Origin: Chitinimonas viridis
GTDB lineage: Bacteria; Pseudomonadota; Gammaproteobacteria; Burkholderiales; Chitinimonadaceae
Direction of reading: 5' to 3'
Assembly (NCBI RefSeq): GCF_030409555.1
Contig: NZ_JAUFPU010000018.1
Location: 197,937-261,936 of the forward strand
Length of the DNA stretch: 64,000 nt
The notes under the pieces are model-generated. The model searched no databases. It worked only from the letters and a program-made list of their open reading frames with translations, and had not been told where the DNA came from. The stretch's first letter is position 1, and each line of letters starts with the position of its first letter. Both the position numbers and the translations under genes were made by a program. This document shows, piece by piece, positions 34,684 through 45,331 of the stretch.

Positions 34684-37600
34684 ATGCATCTCTCAGAAAT
34701 CTGTATCCGCCGTCCTGTCATGACCACCCTGCTGTCGGTGTCGGTCGTGTTGCTGGGCCTGTTTGCCTACCAGAAGCTGCCGATTGCAGCGCTACCGTCC
34801 TACGACACGCCCACCATCAACGTCTCGGCCAACCTGGCCGGGGCCTCGCCCGACACCATGGCGGCCTCGGTGGCGACACCGCTGGAGAAGCAGTTCTCCA
34901 CCATTGCCGGCCTCAAGCTCATCACCTCCACTTCGCGCCAGGGCTCCACCAACATCACGCTGGAGTTCGACGACGACCGCGATATCGACAAGGCCGCCGT
35001 CGATGTGCAGGCGGCCCTGCTGCAAGCACAGCGCAGCTTGCCCGAAGACATGGTGGACCTGCCCTCCTACCGCAAGGTCAATCCTGCCGACCAGCCCATC
35101 ATTCTGATCAGCATGACCTCGCCGTCCATGCCGCTGTCGGAGCTGAACAACTATGCCGAAAACCTGATCTCGCCCAGCCTGGCCACCATAGCCGGGGTAG
35201 CCCAGGTGAACGTGTTTGGCCAGCGCAAGTACGCCGTCCGGGTCAGCATGGATCCCGACAAGCTGGCCGCCCGCGACCTGACCATGGCCGAGGTGGCTGC
35301 TGCCTTGCGCGCCGCCAACGCCAATAGCCCGGTCGGCGTGCTGGATGGGCAGCGCCAGCAGCTCATCATCGAAGCTAACAAACAGTTGAGCCGTGCCGAG
35401 GACTTCCGCAATCTCATCGTCGCCCTCAAGAACGGCACCCCGGTGCGCCTGGGCGAGCTGGCGCGGGTGGAAGACAGCATCCAGTCCGTGACCTCGGCCG
35501 CATATATTAATGGCGAACTCGGGGTGGTCATGGGCGTGCAGCGCCAGCCCAGCGCCAATACCGTGGCCGTGATAGACCGCATACGCGAAGTCATCCCCGG
35601 CCTGGTCGAACAGATGCCGGATTCGGTCAAGCTGCAGTTCCGCAATGACCGCTCCACCTCCATCCGCGAGGCCATACACGATGTGAACTTCACCCTGGGC
35701 CTGACGGTGGCCCTGGTGGTGCTGGTGATCTTCCTGTTCCTGCGCCGCGCCACCGCCACGCTCATCCCCACCGTCACACTGCCGGTATCGCTGATCTCCA
35801 CCTTCGCCCTGATGGCCTGGCTGGGGCATTCGCTCAACAATATCTCGCTGCTGGGCATTACCCTGGCGGTGGGCCTGGTGGTGGACGATGCCATCGTGGT
35901 GCTGGAAAACATCGTCCGCTATATAGAAGAAGGCATGAAGCCCTTCGACGCCGCCATCAAGGGCGCCCGCGAAGTGGGCTTCACCATCGTCTCCATCTCG
36001 CTCTCGCTGGTAGCCGTCTTCATCCCCATCTTCTATATGCCGGGGGTGATAGGCAAACTGTTCCACGAGTTCGCCCTGGTGGTGAGCCTGGCCATCCTGG
36101 TCTCGGGCGTGGCCTCGCTGACGCTGATTCCGCTGCTCTGTGCACGCTTTCTCAAGCATGAGGACGAGAGCAAGCCGGCCAATGCCGTCAGCCGCGCCTT
36201 CGAGCGCTTCTTCGACGGCCTGCTGGGCGCTTATCGGGACACCCTGGACATCGCCCTGCGCCACCGTCCCTTTGTCCTGGGCGTGGCGGTGGTGACCTTC
36301 GGCCTCACTGCCTGGTTCTTCTACACCATACCCAAGGGCTTCTTCCCCGAGGAAGACATCAACCAGATCACTGCCCGCAGCGAGGCCGCGCTGGATACAG
36401 CCTATCCGGCCATGCATGCGCTGCAGAAGCAGGCCGAGACCCTGGTGCGGCAGAGCCCCCATGTGGACCAGGTGGTCTCCATCGTCGGCGGCGGCTTCAA
36501 CAGCAATAACGGCGGCCGCATGTTCATTACCCTCAAGCCCAAGGGACAGCGACCCGACATGCAGACCGTCATTGCCGACCTGCGCAAACGCACCGGCAGT
36601 ATCGCCGGCCTGCGCATGTTTTTCAGCGCCGACCAGAATCTGCAAATAGGTAGCGTGCAGTCCAACAGCAAGTTCCAGTACGTGCTGCAGAGCGTGCAGT
36701 CGGACGAGCTGTACGAATGGTCGGAAAAGCTGCAGAAAGCCCTGCGCGAGGAACCCCTGCTCACCGATATCAGCAGCAATGCCCAGCGCAAGGGGCTGCA
36801 GGCCACGCTCAAGATAGACCGCGAGCAGGCCGCACGGCTAGGGGTCAACATGGCCACCCTGCGCGACACCCTGTACGCCGCCTTCGGCGACAGACAGGTC
36901 GCCACCATCTATACCTCGGCCGACGACTATGCCGTGATGATGCGGTTTGACGACAGCTATCGTACCGACGAAACCGCCTTCGAGAAGGTCAGGGTACGTG
37001 CGAGCACCGGCCAGCTGGTACCGCTGAAAGCCTTTGCCCAGGTCGAGCGCACCATAGGCCCGACCTCGGTCAATCACCGCGGCCAGTTGCAGGCCGTGAC
37101 CCTGTCCTTCAACCTGGCGCCCGGCGCCACCCTGGGCGAGGCGCTCAAGCGGGTCGAGGCCATCAAGGCGGAGCTGGGCGTGCCCCAGACCGTGCTGACT
37201 ACCCTGGGCGGTGACGCCGCCACCTTCCAGTCCAGCCAGACCAGCCAGCTGGCCTTGATACTGATTGCACTGGCGGTCATCTATGTACTGCTGGGGGTGC
37301 TGTACGAGAGCTATATCCACCCCATCACCATCCTGGCCGGCCTGCCATCGGCCGCGGTAGGCGCGCTGGTCACCCTAAGGCTGTTCAATATGGAACTGAC
37401 CCTGATCGCAGTGATAGGCATCCTGCTGCTGATAGGCATCGTCAAGAAGAACGCCATCATGATGATCGACTTTGCCATCGAGGCCCGCCACCGGGGCGAG
37501 ACCGACCCGGTGAAGGCCATACGTGACGCCTGCCTGCTGCGCTTCCGCCCCATCATGATGACCACCCTGGCCGCCATGATGGGTGCCCTGCCCATCGCCG

Positions 37601-37770
37601 CCGGCCTGGGGGCAGGGGCCGAGCTGCGGCAGCCGCTGGGCCTGGCGGTGGTCGGCGGGCTGGTATTCTCCCAGCTGATCACCCTCTATATCACGCCGGT
37701 GCTCTATCTGTTCTTTGATGGCCTGCAGGCGCGCTTCAGTGGCAAGCCGGCAGCGGCGCACCCAGGCTGA
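34684..37770 (+). CDS. RND multidrug efflux transporter (HAE1/MdtB-like)
   Basis: The 1028-aa inner-membrane proton/drug antiporter has the usual RND layout of 12 membrane helices with two large periplasmic loops. Proton-relay aspartates are present in helix 4 ([15 protein letters not shown]). The N-terminus ([20 protein letters not shown]) and the second-half motif [15 protein letters not shown] are typical of the HAE1 family, nearest in style to MdtB/MdtC and MuxB. One transporter gene is present where Mdt systems have two, so it may work as a homotrimer. Substrates are unknown. Confidence 0.9.
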   Translation: MHLSEICIRRPVMTTLLSVSVVLLGLFAYQKLPIAALPSYDTPTINVSANLAGASPDTMAASVATPLEKQFSTIAGLKLITSTSRQGSTNITLEFDDDRDIDKAAVDVQAALLQAQRSLPEDMVDLPSYRKVNPADQPIILISMTSPSMPLSELNNYAENLISPSLATIAGVAQVNVFGQRKYAVRVSMDPDKLAARDLTMAEVAAALRAANANSPVGVLDGQRQQLIIEANKQLSRAEDFRNLIVALKNGTPVRLGELARVEDSIQSVTSAAYINGELGVVMGVQRQPSANTVAVIDRIREVIPGLVEQMPDSVKLQFRNDRSTSIREAIHDVNFTLGLTVALVVLVIFLFLRRATATLIPTVTLPVSLISTFALMAWLGHSLNNISLLGITLAVGLVVDDAIVVLENIVRYIEEGMKPFDAAIKGAREVGFTIVSISLSLVAVFIPIFYMPGVIGKLFHEFALVVSLAILVSGVASLTLIPLLCARFLKHEDESKPANAVSRAFERFFDGLLGAYRDTLDIALRHRPFVLGVAVVTFGLTAWFFYTIPKGFFPEEDINQITARSEAALDTAYPAMHALQKQAETLVRQSPHVDQVVSIVGGGFNSNNGGRMFITLKPKGQRPDMQTVIADLRKRTGSIAGLRMFFSADQNLQIGSVQSNSKFQYVLQSVQSDELYEWSEKLQKALREEPLLTDISSNAQRKGLQATLKIDREQAARLGVNMATLRDTLYAAFGDRQVATIYTSADDYAVMMRFDDSYRTDETAFEKVRVRASTGQLVPLKAFAQVERTIGPTSVNHRGQLQAVTLSFNLAPGATLGEALKRVEAIKAELGVPQTVLTTLGGDAATFQSSQTSQLALILIALAVIYVLLGVLYESYIHPITILAGLPSAAVGALVTLRLFNMELTLIAVIGILLLIGIVKKNAIMMIDFAIEARHRGETDPVKAIRDACLLRFRPIMMTTLAAMMGALPIAAGLGAGAELRQPLGLAVVGGLVFSQLITLYITPVLYLFFDGLQARFSGKPAAAHPG

Positions 37771-37874
37771 GGGTCTGACGACAGGCGCACCTTCCCCCAT
37801 ATGAATGATGGCGTAGCGTCCTCACCCAGCTAAATTGCAGGGATCATGGCGGCGGCGCCAGCAACGGGGGAGTC

Positions 37875-39173
37875 ATGGGCAAGAAGCAGAGCGTTGGCAA
37901 CAGCGGGCGGCACGCGGGCAGCGTCCGCGCAGGCTGCCGAGCCCACCGGCTGGCACTGATGACACTGGCCGTCTCAGCTATGCTGGCCCATGCAGGGCCT
38001 GGCCCTATCCTGGCTGCAGGCCAACCGGTCGATTGGTGGTTCGCCTTCAAGTTCAACGCCCAGACCTTCCCCGGCTGCGGCCAGGCTGCTGCAGCCAATA
38101 CCTGCGCCTTTGGCGGCACCCTGCAGGCACCGTCGTCGGGCTATAGCCAGCAATATGTCTATGCCAGCAGCGCCAACGCCGAACTGCAACAGGGCAGCAA
38201 CTGCCTGGGTACGACTCCCACCGACCCGGTAGGTGCAACCTTCGGCCAGGTCTACCAGGGCAGCAGTTATTACGTGGTGTGGAACGACCAGTTCTATTCA
38301 GCCCCCGATGTCGCCCACTGCGGCAAGAGCTGCAGTGCGCCGTGGGGGCACTCGAAGGGCCTGCTCGCCTGGGATGACACGGGCAATGGCCTGGTCATGC
38401 AGGTCAGCACCCCCTCCTGGCCGGCGGCAGCCAGCCAGGCACGCCCGCGCAGCGGTGATGGCAATACCCTGGGCTGCATCGCCTCGACCGACAACATCAT
38501 GGTCAGCCAGCATTTCTTTGCCTTGCGCCTGAATCGCGCCGATGTCCGTACCGTCCTGCTGGCCATGCAGACCGCCAGCGTGGTGACCGACCCCACCAAT
38601 CCGCAGATCGTGCGCAATGGCGGCCCGCAAGAGATTCAGGACCTGGTGTCCCAGTTAGGGACGAAGTCGCAGGCACGTATCGTCACCTCCGTCCCCCTCT
38701 CCACCGGCGTGCGCATCATCGCCAAGCCCGCCCGCCTGCAGGTGCCCCCCTGGCAACTGGTATCGACCGAACTACAGAGCGCCGCCCTCAAGGTGGCCAG
38801 TTGGTGGGAGGCCGACAAACCCAGCCAGGTCATCCCCAGTACCGATGGGTCCAAGCCGCCCGCCTGCTGGGACAGCAGCCTGGCCCAGCCCGGCCCGGTG
38901 GTCAATGTCTTGGCCGGCCAGTGGGGTGGTACACCATTCAGCCTGACCGGCGGGCTGGGCAAAAACCACAATCATGCCAAGCTGGGCATCAGCACCTCGG
39001 GCGACCGGCCCTATGCCATATTTGGCGACATGAATCAGGAGGGCACACTTGCCGGCAAATGCGGCGCTTCGCAGAATGGCCGGGGCGGCATGTTCTTCGT
39101 GGTAGAGGATGCAGCACTCAACCGCAGCCTGGGCGAGCTGATCGGAGGCGCGGTATCGCCACCCGCCAATTAG
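37875..39173 (+). CDS. Secreted DNase II-family protein
   Basis: The 432-aa exported protein starts with a long basic signal sequence (hydrophobic core about 27-40). The mature part follows the animal-type DNase II pattern: PVDWWFAFKF (51-60), YVVWNDQF (133-140), GHSKGLLAWDDTGNG (158-172), SWW plus Cys near 310-331, NHAKLG (366-371) and FGDMNQEG (383-390) before a Gly/Arg-rich end. Both HxK catalytic-type motifs of this phospholipase D-like fold are present (H159/K161 and H367/K369). DNase II cuts DNA without metal at acidic pH in the enzymes studied. Bacterial members are uncommon. Targets could be extracellular DNA for nutrition or biofilm turnover. A terminator follows at 39203. Confidence 0.75.
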   Translation: MGKKQSVGNSGRHAGSVRAGCRAHRLALMTLAVSAMLAHAGPGPILAAGQPVDWWFAFKFNAQTFPGCGQAAAANTCAFGGTLQAPSSGYSQQYVYASSANAELQQGSNCLGTTPTDPVGATFGQVYQGSSYYVVWNDQFYSAPDVAHCGKSCSAPWGHSKGLLAWDDTGNGLVMQVSTPSWPAAASQARPRSGDGNTLGCIASTDNIMVSQHFFALRLNRADVRTVLLAMQTASVVTDPTNPQIVRNGGPQEIQDLVSQLGTKSQARIVTSVPLSTGVRIIAKPARLQVPPWQLVSTELQSAALKVASWWEADKPSQVIPSTDGSKPPACWDSSLAQPGPVVNVLAGQWGGTPFSLTGGLGKNHNHAKLGISTSGDRPYAIFGDMNQEGTLAGKCGASQNGRGGMFFVVEDAALNRSLGELIGGAVSPPAN

Positions 39174-39202
39174 CGCCGACCGGGTGCGGATACAGAATAT
39201 GA

Positions 39203-39230
39203 AAAGGCCGACACCATGGTGTCGGCCTTT
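39203..39230 (+). terminator. Rho-independent terminator after the DNase II-like gene
   Basis: AAAGGCCGACACC and its complement form a 13-bp perfect stem around AT, starting 30 bases after the stop, with TTT at the end of the right arm. The T-run is short but the stem is strong. It may also stop minus-strand transcription reading out of the subtilase gene. Confidence 0.75.
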
Positions 39231-39389
39231 GGTATTGCATGGCAGGATGGCCGGCGCGTACCGGGAGTAAGGCTGCAGCGCTGGTCGGTCAGGAAACCGT
39301 CCAGCCCCCTGTGTGCAGCCTTGACCTACGGCCAGCCATCCAACGGGGCCAGAGCTGGCCCCGCTTGCAGTACATCATGCAGTGACCGA

Positions 39390-41225
39390 TTACCAGGTCA
39401 GCTTCAGGGTGTACTTGCCGTTGGTGCTGCCGGTGCCGCCAGCGTAGTAGTACACGCGAGCGTAGTAGGTAGCCGAAGCGCTGCCGTTGTTCTTCACCGA
39501 AGCGCTATCAACCTTGCCTGCGCCCAATTCGCTGGATGCCACTTGGCTGCCGGCGGAGTTGTACAGGTAGAGGTCATAGTCAGCAGTGGTCGAACCCGGG
39601 GTCATGACTGCAGCCAGGGTCTTGCCAGCAGGCAAGGTCACCTTGAAGTAGTCGGTGTCGCTGCTGGAACCCATGTTGCCGCTAACGGTGGTGCCACTGG
39701 TGGCCACGCTGTTGGCAGCGGTACGGGTGTTGTTCGACTCGGTTTCGTTCATGGTGGTGCCGCCGCCCGGAGGCTGGGTGGTACCAATGGCAGCCTGCAC
39801 GGCAGCATAGGCGTCCAGCATGCCGGTGCCGCAACCGCTACAGGTGGCAACGAAAGGACGAGCCGACGACTTCAGCTTGGCCTCCACTTCATCCGGCGTC
39901 AGCGTGGGCTTGGCCGCAATCATCAGGGCAGCAACAGCGGCTACGTGCGGGGTAGCCATCGAGGTACCCTGGTAGTAAGCGTAGTTGTCTGCACCTGGCG
40001 TGGTGCTGCCAGCGTTCAGGGTCGACAGGATGCCGTTGGCGTCACCGCTGCTTTGGTCACCGCCAGGAGCAGCGATATCCACCAGGGTGCCGTAGTTGGA
40101 GTAGTAAGCGCGAGCACCAGTCTTGCCATAGGCAGCCACTGCCACCACGCCCGAGCAGTTGGCCGGGCTGGAGTTGCTGACGTTCTGGTTCTCGTTACCG
40201 GCAGCCACGATCACCACGGCGCCATTGGCGCGTGCGGCGTTGATAGCGTTCTGGCTGGTGGTATCACACGCACCGCCGCCGCCCAGGGACAGGTTCAGCA
40301 CCCGTGCCTTGTTCGGGTTGGTGGGCAGGCCGCTGACGGTGCCGCCTGCTGCCCAGATCATGGCATCGGCGATGTCCGAGGTATAGCCACCGCACTGGCC
40401 CAGAACGCGCATCGGCAAGATCTTGGCATTAGGGGCAATACCGGCAACGCCAGCGCCATTATTGGTCACGGCAGCAATGGTGCCGGCAACGTGGGTGCCG
40501 TGCCAGCTGGAGCCGTAGGCGGGGTCGCCTTGCTGGCACTGGTTGGCGGCAGTGTAATCACCGGTATCCTTGGCATCGCTGTCGCGGCCATTACCATCGT
40601 TGGAGACGGCGGTATCGTTGATCATGTCGTAGCCGCCCACCACATTGGCAGCCAGGTCGACGTGAGGACGATAGCCGGTATCGATCACGGCCACATTGAC
40701 GCCGCTACCGGTGGACAGATCCCAGGCGTTCAGCACATTGATGCCGACCGAGCTGGTCTGCAGGGCCCACATATCAGCCCAGCGGCTGTCGTTAGGCGCA
40801 GCAGCCATGGCCGTCATCACGCGGTCAGCTTCAGCGTATTCGATATTGGCATCGGCCTTGGCCATTTGCTCGGCCAGGGCGGCGACTTCCTTCACCTTCA
40901 TGCGCTTGTCCAGCTTCCAGACCTGGGTACCCAGACCACCGGAGCGCAGGAAAGTCACGTTGCCGCCGAAACGGGCGGCCACGGCTTGCAGACGGCTTTG
41001 GCGCTCGGCCTGGATGCCGGCCTGCAGCGACGCAGCGCTTGGGCCAGCCAGTTGAGCCGCGCTCAGACCGGTAGCCTTGTACTTCAGGATGATGCGATTC
41101 GTCATGTCGATGGTGTTCGACTTGGACGAACCCGAACCCGCTACCGCCGTGCCAGCCAACATGGCCAACGCGAGGGCGACACCGCCTTGCTTGAACAACG
41201 GTGCCCACTCAGTGTTTCTTCTCAT
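39390..41225 (-). CDS. Secreted S8 (subtilisin-family) serine protease with PPC domain
   Basis: The 611-aa preproprotein has a signal peptide (cleaved near VAG, residue 29), a propeptide (about 30-145), the subtilase catalytic domain (about 160-480) and a C-terminal pre-peptidase PPC-like beta domain (about 500-611). The triad is intact: D182 (VIDTGYRPH), H242 (HGTHVAGT) and S422 (GTSMATPHVA), with oxyanion N344 (AAGNEN). Such proteases degrade protein extracellularly after type II secretion, and the PPC domain is usually trimmed. The ATG at 41225 places a basic region before the hydrophobic core. Confidence 0.92.
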   Translation of the reverse strand: MRRNTEWAPLFKQGGVALALAMLAGTAVAGSGSSKSNTIDMTNRIILKYKATGLSAAQLAGPSAASLQAGIQAERQSRLQAVAARFGGNVTFLRSGGLGTQVWKLDKRMKVKEVAALAEQMAKADANIEYAEADRVMTAMAAAPNDSRWADMWALQTSSVGINVLNAWDLSTGSGVNVAVIDTGYRPHVDLAANVVGGYDMINDTAVSNDGNGRDSDAKDTGDYTAANQCQQGDPAYGSSWHGTHVAGTIAAVTNNGAGVAGIAPNAKILPMRVLGQCGGYTSDIADAMIWAAGGTVSGLPTNPNKARVLNLSLGGGGACDTTSQNAINAARANGAVVIVAAGNENQNVSNSSPANCSGVVAVAAYGKTGARAYYSNYGTLVDIAAPGGDQSSGDANGILSTLNAGSTTPGADNYAYYQGTSMATPHVAAVAALMIAAKPTLTPDEVEAKLKSSARPFVATCSGCGTGMLDAYAAVQAAIGTTQPPGGGTTMNETESNNTRTAANSVATSGTTVSGNMGSSSDTDYFKVTLPAGKTLAAVMTPGSTTADYDLYLYNSAGSQVASSELGAGKVDSASVKNNGSASATYYARVYYYAGGTGSTNGKYTLKLTW

Positions 41226-41801
41226 TGCTTATTGCTCCGTTTGCACTGCTACTTCGCGCCGTGGCTCCGCCGACGCTGGATGTAAACCACCGACCCTCCC
41301 CCATGGATGTGGGGCAGAGACGTGGAGCCTGGGGGGTGTTCGGTCGGCCAGCGTCAGGCTGGCAAGGGCGAGTCGGCCGCAGCATGGCGGCGCACGGCAA
41401 TAGCGTGGCAACCCGGCGATAGCGCCAGGGCAGGGGGAAGCGCAACAGCGCTCGCAAACCAGGACATGCCTAACCCTCCGACAGCAGGAAGAAGCAGAAA
41501 ACACTCTCCCCACCGTGACGAAAACGGTGAGCCGGGCAACGGCCCGGCGGCGTGTTGTTCAGTTACTGGAATTGCATTGGGGAAGCCTGACTGTCGCCAT
41601 CGAGCTTGTGGCCCGGATGTGACTGTCTTCAACCCGCGCAGCGGCGAGAACTCACGCGGCGGGTAAAACCGGTCTATGTGCCGGTTGGTGTGGAATGCAA
41701 TCTAAGCGACATCGTGCCGTACCAACAATTTTTTGTAGTTGCGCTGTTTGCAAACTGCAACACATGACAGTGCAGAACCGCGCCAATCAAGGCACTGCCG
41801 C
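41226..41801. other. Gene-free stretch between protease and ferredoxin genes
   Basis: About 575 bases without a convincing gene. The right end should carry the protease promoter, although none stands out. A nested palindrome at 41738-41761 (GTTGC, then GTTTGCAAAC, then GCAAC) lies 41 bases past the ferredoxin stop and may be its terminator or an operator. It sits beside an A/T-rich run. Confidence 0.45.
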
Positions 41802-42155
41802 TTACCAGTCCACTTTAAGCAAACCGGGTGGCAGTACCACATGGCAGGCCAGCCTGGGCAGCGCTGGCGTATCGGCCAAAAATGTTGCAGCGCACTGCTC
41901 TGCGGTCAACAGACCCTGGCGCGCCAGCACATTGCGCTCTTTGCCAGACATCACGACCAAGGCATCCTTTTGTACCGGATAGACCGTCAGATGAACCAGA
42001 CACGCACCGCAAGTGCCACGGCCACACCTCCAGTACAGTGGCAGACAGCCGTCACGGGCCAGATCGCGCACCGTATCGATCAGCAGACTACCTGTCTCGG
42101 CCTCGGTCTCCAGCGGCACGGCCATGCCGCCACCTTGCAATATCAACTTGGTCAT
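41802..42155 (-). CDS. [2Fe-2S] ferredoxin-like protein
   Basis: This 117-aa plant-type 2Fe-2S ferredoxin fold has the cluster motif CGRGTCGAC (C-x4-C-x2-C) and a fourth cysteine in RLACHVVLP. It carries electrons in the cytoplasm for an unidentified oxidoreductase. The ATG at 42155 starts a clean beta strand (MTKLILQGG); a longer reading adds 12 unlikely residues. It is divergent from the lytic transglycosylase gene with about 105 bases between starts, and has no operon partner on its strand. Confidence 0.83.
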   Translation of the reverse strand: MTKLILQGGGMAVPLETEAETGSLLIDTVRDLARDGCLPLYWRCGRGTCGACLVHLTVYPVQKDALVVMSGKERNVLARQGLLTAEQCAATFLADTPALPRLACHVVLPPGLLKVDW

Positions 42156-42259
42156 AGGCTTAATGGAATGACAGTCGGTGCCGCTATGCAAGTTTTGCCT
42201 GATAACCCTTGCTACAGCTTGTGTTACAGTCGATTCAACCTTGCCCGAATGCCCGCCTT

Positions 42260-44188
42260 ATGAAGCCTGCCCTGCCCGCCCTGCTGCTTAGCCTTGCCAC
42301 CCTGTTCAGCCACGCCGCCCTGCCCGACGACATGAGTGCAGCGCGCGACGCAGCACGCACCGGGCGCCTGACCCAGGTGGCCGACCTGACCGAGCGTATC
42401 GACGGCACGCCGCTGGAGATGTACCCCCGCTACTGGTTGCTCAATGCCCAGATCGACGATGTGGCCGATAACGAGGTGACCGACTACCTGGAGCGCTACC
42501 AAGGCAGCCTGCTGGCCGACAGGCTCAGGGGCGACTGGCTTAAGAGTCTGGGCAAGCGCGGCAACTGGGCGGTTTTCGCACGCGAGTGGCCCAAGCTGCT
42601 GCAATGGGAACCCGCCAGCGAGCTGCATTGCTATCGCCTGCAACTGGCCATGCAGCAAGGCGACATGGCCACCGTGCTGCGCGAGGGCAAGCCACTGTGG
42701 TTCAACGCCAAGGGCCTGGCCGACGCCTGTGCCCCGGTATTCGACCAGCTGTTCAAGCTGGGCTACCTGAACAATGAATCTGCCTGGGCACGCATACGGC
42801 TGGCCTTCGATGCCAACAACCCCGAATTCGCCATCCAGCTGCTGCCCAGGCTGGACAACCCCGCCGGCATGGACGCCCGTACCGTACGTGCCATTGCCGC
42901 CAAGCCCGACAAGGCGGCCACCCTGCTGGCGCTCAACAGCCGTGGCGGCCGCGAACTGGCCCTGTTCGCCGTCGATCGCCTGGCGCGCAGTGCGCCTGAT
43001 GCCGGCGTGTCCCTGCTGGGCAAGCTGAGCGAACGCCTGCCGGAAGCCGACCGCCGCCATGCCTGGAGCCAGATTGCCTACCAAGCGGCCCGCAAGCTCG
43101 ATGACAGGGCGCTGGAGTGGTTTGCACGTGGCGCCTCCCCGGCCCAGCTCGATAGCGAAGGGCGCGAGTGGTATGTGCGCAGCGCGCTGCGCCAAGGCGA
43201 CTGGGCCAGCGTCGCGCTGGTGATCGACGCCATGCCTGCCGAGCAGCAGCGCGACCCCGCCTGGCGCTACTGGCGCGCCCGTGCCTACCAGCAAGCCGGC
43301 AACAGCGTAGAAGCCAACCGCCGCTACGCCGAACTGATGGCGGAACACCATTTCTACGGTCTGCTGGCACGTGACGAGATCGGCCCGGTGGTTGATGTCA
43401 CCGTCGGCCGCTACAAGCCCAATGCCGAAGAACTGCAAGCCATACGAAAGCTGCCCGGGGTGCAGCGCGCCCTGCTGCTCAATGACATGGACTGGCGGCT
43501 GGATGCCTTGCGCGAATGGAACTGGACCATGCGCGGGCTCAGCGACAGACAGCTGCTGGCCGCCGCCGAGGTCGCCCGCCAGGCACAGTGGTACGACCGC
43601 GCCATCTATTCAGCGGAACGCACGCGTGAAATCCACGACTTCAGCCTGCGCTTCCTGGCTCCCTACCGCGATGTCACCCAGAGCTATGCCCGCGAGCTGG
43701 AACTGGACGATGCCTGGGTCTATGGCCTGATACGGCAGGAGAGCCGGTTTGTCACCGTGGCCCGCTCACATGTGGGGGCGCAGGGCTTGATGCAGCTGAT
43801 GCCGGCCACGGCGCGCTGGGTGGCAAAGAAGGTCGGCGTCAGCTACAGCCCGGTGGCCGTCAATGAGATAGGCACCAATGTGCAGCTGGGCACCTTCTAC
43901 CTCAAGCACGTGCTGGAAAGCCTGGGCAATCAGCCTGTGCTGGCCACCGCCGCCTATAACGCCGGCCCAGGCCGCGCCCGCGTATGGCGCGCCAACCGCG
44001 CACTGGAGGGCGCCATCTACGCCGAGAGCATCCCCTTTAGCGAAACACGCGACTACGTCAAGAAGGTGATGAGCAACGCCATCTATTACTCGCAGGCTTT
44101 TGGCCGGGGCGAAACCTCGCTGAAGAAACGCCTGGGCGTCATTCCGCCCAAGGGCGGCGTGGACGTGTCGCTGGGCGATACCCCCTAA
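42260..44188 (+). CDS. Soluble lytic murein transglycosylase (Slt70 family)
   Basis: The 642-aa periplasmic enzyme has a signal peptide (LPALLLSLATLFSHA), a long alpha-superhelical ring domain (about 20-470) and a C-terminal lysozyme-like catalytic domain. The catalytic glutamate is E494 in IRQESRF, followed by GAQGLMQLMPATA and TAAYNAGPGRA. It cleaves peptidoglycan to 1,6-anhydromuropeptides during wall turnover. The ATG at 42260 begins the signal peptide; longer in-frame readings add a non-signal stretch. The length matches E. coli Slt (645 aa). Confidence 0.92.
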   Translation: MKPALPALLLSLATLFSHAALPDDMSAARDAARTGRLTQVADLTERIDGTPLEMYPRYWLLNAQIDDVADNEVTDYLERYQGSLLADRLRGDWLKSLGKRGNWAVFAREWPKLLQWEPASELHCYRLQLAMQQGDMATVLREGKPLWFNAKGLADACAPVFDQLFKLGYLNNESAWARIRLAFDANNPEFAIQLLPRLDNPAGMDARTVRAIAAKPDKAATLLALNSRGGRELALFAVDRLARSAPDAGVSLLGKLSERLPEADRRHAWSQIAYQAARKLDDRALEWFARGASPAQLDSEGREWYVRSALRQGDWASVALVIDAMPAEQQRDPAWRYWRARAYQQAGNSVEANRRYAELMAEHHFYGLLARDEIGPVVDVTVGRYKPNAEELQAIRKLPGVQRALLLNDMDWRLDALREWNWTMRGLSDRQLLAAAEVARQAQWYDRAIYSAERTREIHDFSLRFLAPYRDVTQSYARELELDDAWVYGLIRQESRFVTVARSHVGAQGLMQLMPATARWVAKKVGVSYSPVAVNEIGTNVQLGTFYLKHVLESLGNQPVLATAAYNAGPGRARVWRANRALEGAIYAESIPFSETRDYVKKVMSNAIYYSQAFGRGETSLKKRLGVIPPKGGVDVSLGDTP

Positions 44189-44306
44189 CCAGCCGCCGCC
44201 CCCGCCTGGCGGATCATCCAGGCAGGGGCGCAGCCGACGGGTGCCAAGCTGGCCTCTCCATGCAAAACCGGCTAGAACAATACATACCCTCTCGCTGGAG
44301 CCCGCC

Positions 44307-45254
44307 ATGCCCGTCCCTCGCAATGCCCGCCTGCTGGTCATAGGTGGCACCGGCTTTGTCGGCACCTCACTGGCCGAGCGGCTTGCCGCCCGTGGTCACA
44401 CCGTCACCCTGCCCACCCGCGACCGCGAGAAAGTCCGGCAGAACCTCATCCCACTACCCGGCGTCGAGGTAGTGAACGCCAATGTCCACGATGCTGCCAC
44501 CCTGGCGACACTGATGCCCGGCCACGCTGCCGTCATCAACCTGGTCGGCATACTGCACGGCTCGCCCGAGCGCTTTCGTCACGCCCATGTGGCACTCAGC
44601 GACAAGATCATGTCGGCCATGGCCACAGCCGGCATCAAGCGCTATCTGCATATGAGCGCGCTGGGCGCCGACCCGGCCGGGCCGTCGCACTACCAGCAGA
44701 GCAAGGGCGAGGCGGAGACCCACATACGCGCCAGCGGGCTGGACTGGACGATATTCCGCCCCTCCCTGATCTTTGGCCCGGGCACCTGCTTTGTCAGCCT
44801 GTTTGCCGATCTGCTCAAGCTGGCACCCTGCCTGCCCATGGGCGGCGCCCAAGCCCGCATGCAGCCCGTCTGGGTGGAGGATGTCAGCCGTGCCTTTGTG
44901 GCAGCGCTGACGGACGATGCCCTGATAGGCCAGTCGCTCAATCTGGTCGGCCCCAAGGTCTACACCATGGCAGAGCTGGTCCGCCTGATCGGGCGGGCCG
45001 CTGGCACACCCAGGCCCGTCCTGAGCTTGCCTGACGGCCTGGCACGCCTGCAGGCCAGCTTGCTGGGCCTGTTGCCCAACCCGCCCTTGAGCACCGACAA
45101 CCTCGATTCACTCAAGGTCGATAGCGTCGATCCTGCCGGCTTCCCCGCCCACTTGGGTTGGCAGGCCACGGCGCTGGAAGCCATCCTGCCGCTATTGCTG
45201 ACACAAGGCCGCCCGCGTGATCGCTATCTGCAGCTGAGGCGGCAGCACCGCTAG
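44307..45254 (+). CDS. NAD(P)-binding epimerase-like protein (NDUFA9/complex I-associated type)
   Basis: The 315-aa atypical short-chain dehydrogenase has an N-terminal Rossmann motif (LLVIGGTGFVGTSLAERL), MSALGA and YQQSKGEAE in place of the usual YxxxK, and a C-terminal substrate region. It resembles NADH-ubiquinone oxidoreductase 39-kDa (NDUFA9) relatives common in beta- and gammaproteobacteria. The function of the bacterial forms is not settled; quinone or redox roles are proposed. The ATG at 44307 follows CTGGAG. It lies between slt and a glutathione S-transferase gene on the same strand. Confidence 0.82.
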   Translation: MPVPRNARLLVIGGTGFVGTSLAERLAARGHTVTLPTRDREKVRQNLIPLPGVEVVNANVHDAATLATLMPGHAAVINLVGILHGSPERFRHAHVALSDKIMSAMATAGIKRYLHMSALGADPAGPSHYQQSKGEAETHIRASGLDWTIFRPSLIFGPGTCFVSLFADLLKLAPCLPMGGAQARMQPVWVEDVSRAFVAALTDDALIGQSLNLVGPKVYTMAELVRLIGRAAGTPRPVLSLPDGLARLQASLLGLLPNPPLSTDNLDSLKVDSVDPAGFPAHLGWQATALEAILPLLLTQGRPRDRYLQLRRQHR

Positions 45255-45331
45255 GGCAACGCTGCCACTGGCTAGCGCTGGCCCATATCACCACCACACC
45301 CGCTGCCGCCTGTCTTCCAAGGAATCATCCC

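Noticed and set aside
34792-36645. Long open frame of 617 codons on the minus strand opposite the RND transporter
   Set aside because: It is antisense to a complete, well-conserved transporter gene; the codon bias of GC-rich genes keeps this antisense frame open. The translation is His/Gln/Gly-rich without any domain.
41738-41761. Nested palindrome near the ferredoxin gene as a confirmed operator
   Set aside because: It is symmetric enough to note but matches no known regulator site and could equally be a weak terminator, so it is only mentioned in the gap entry.
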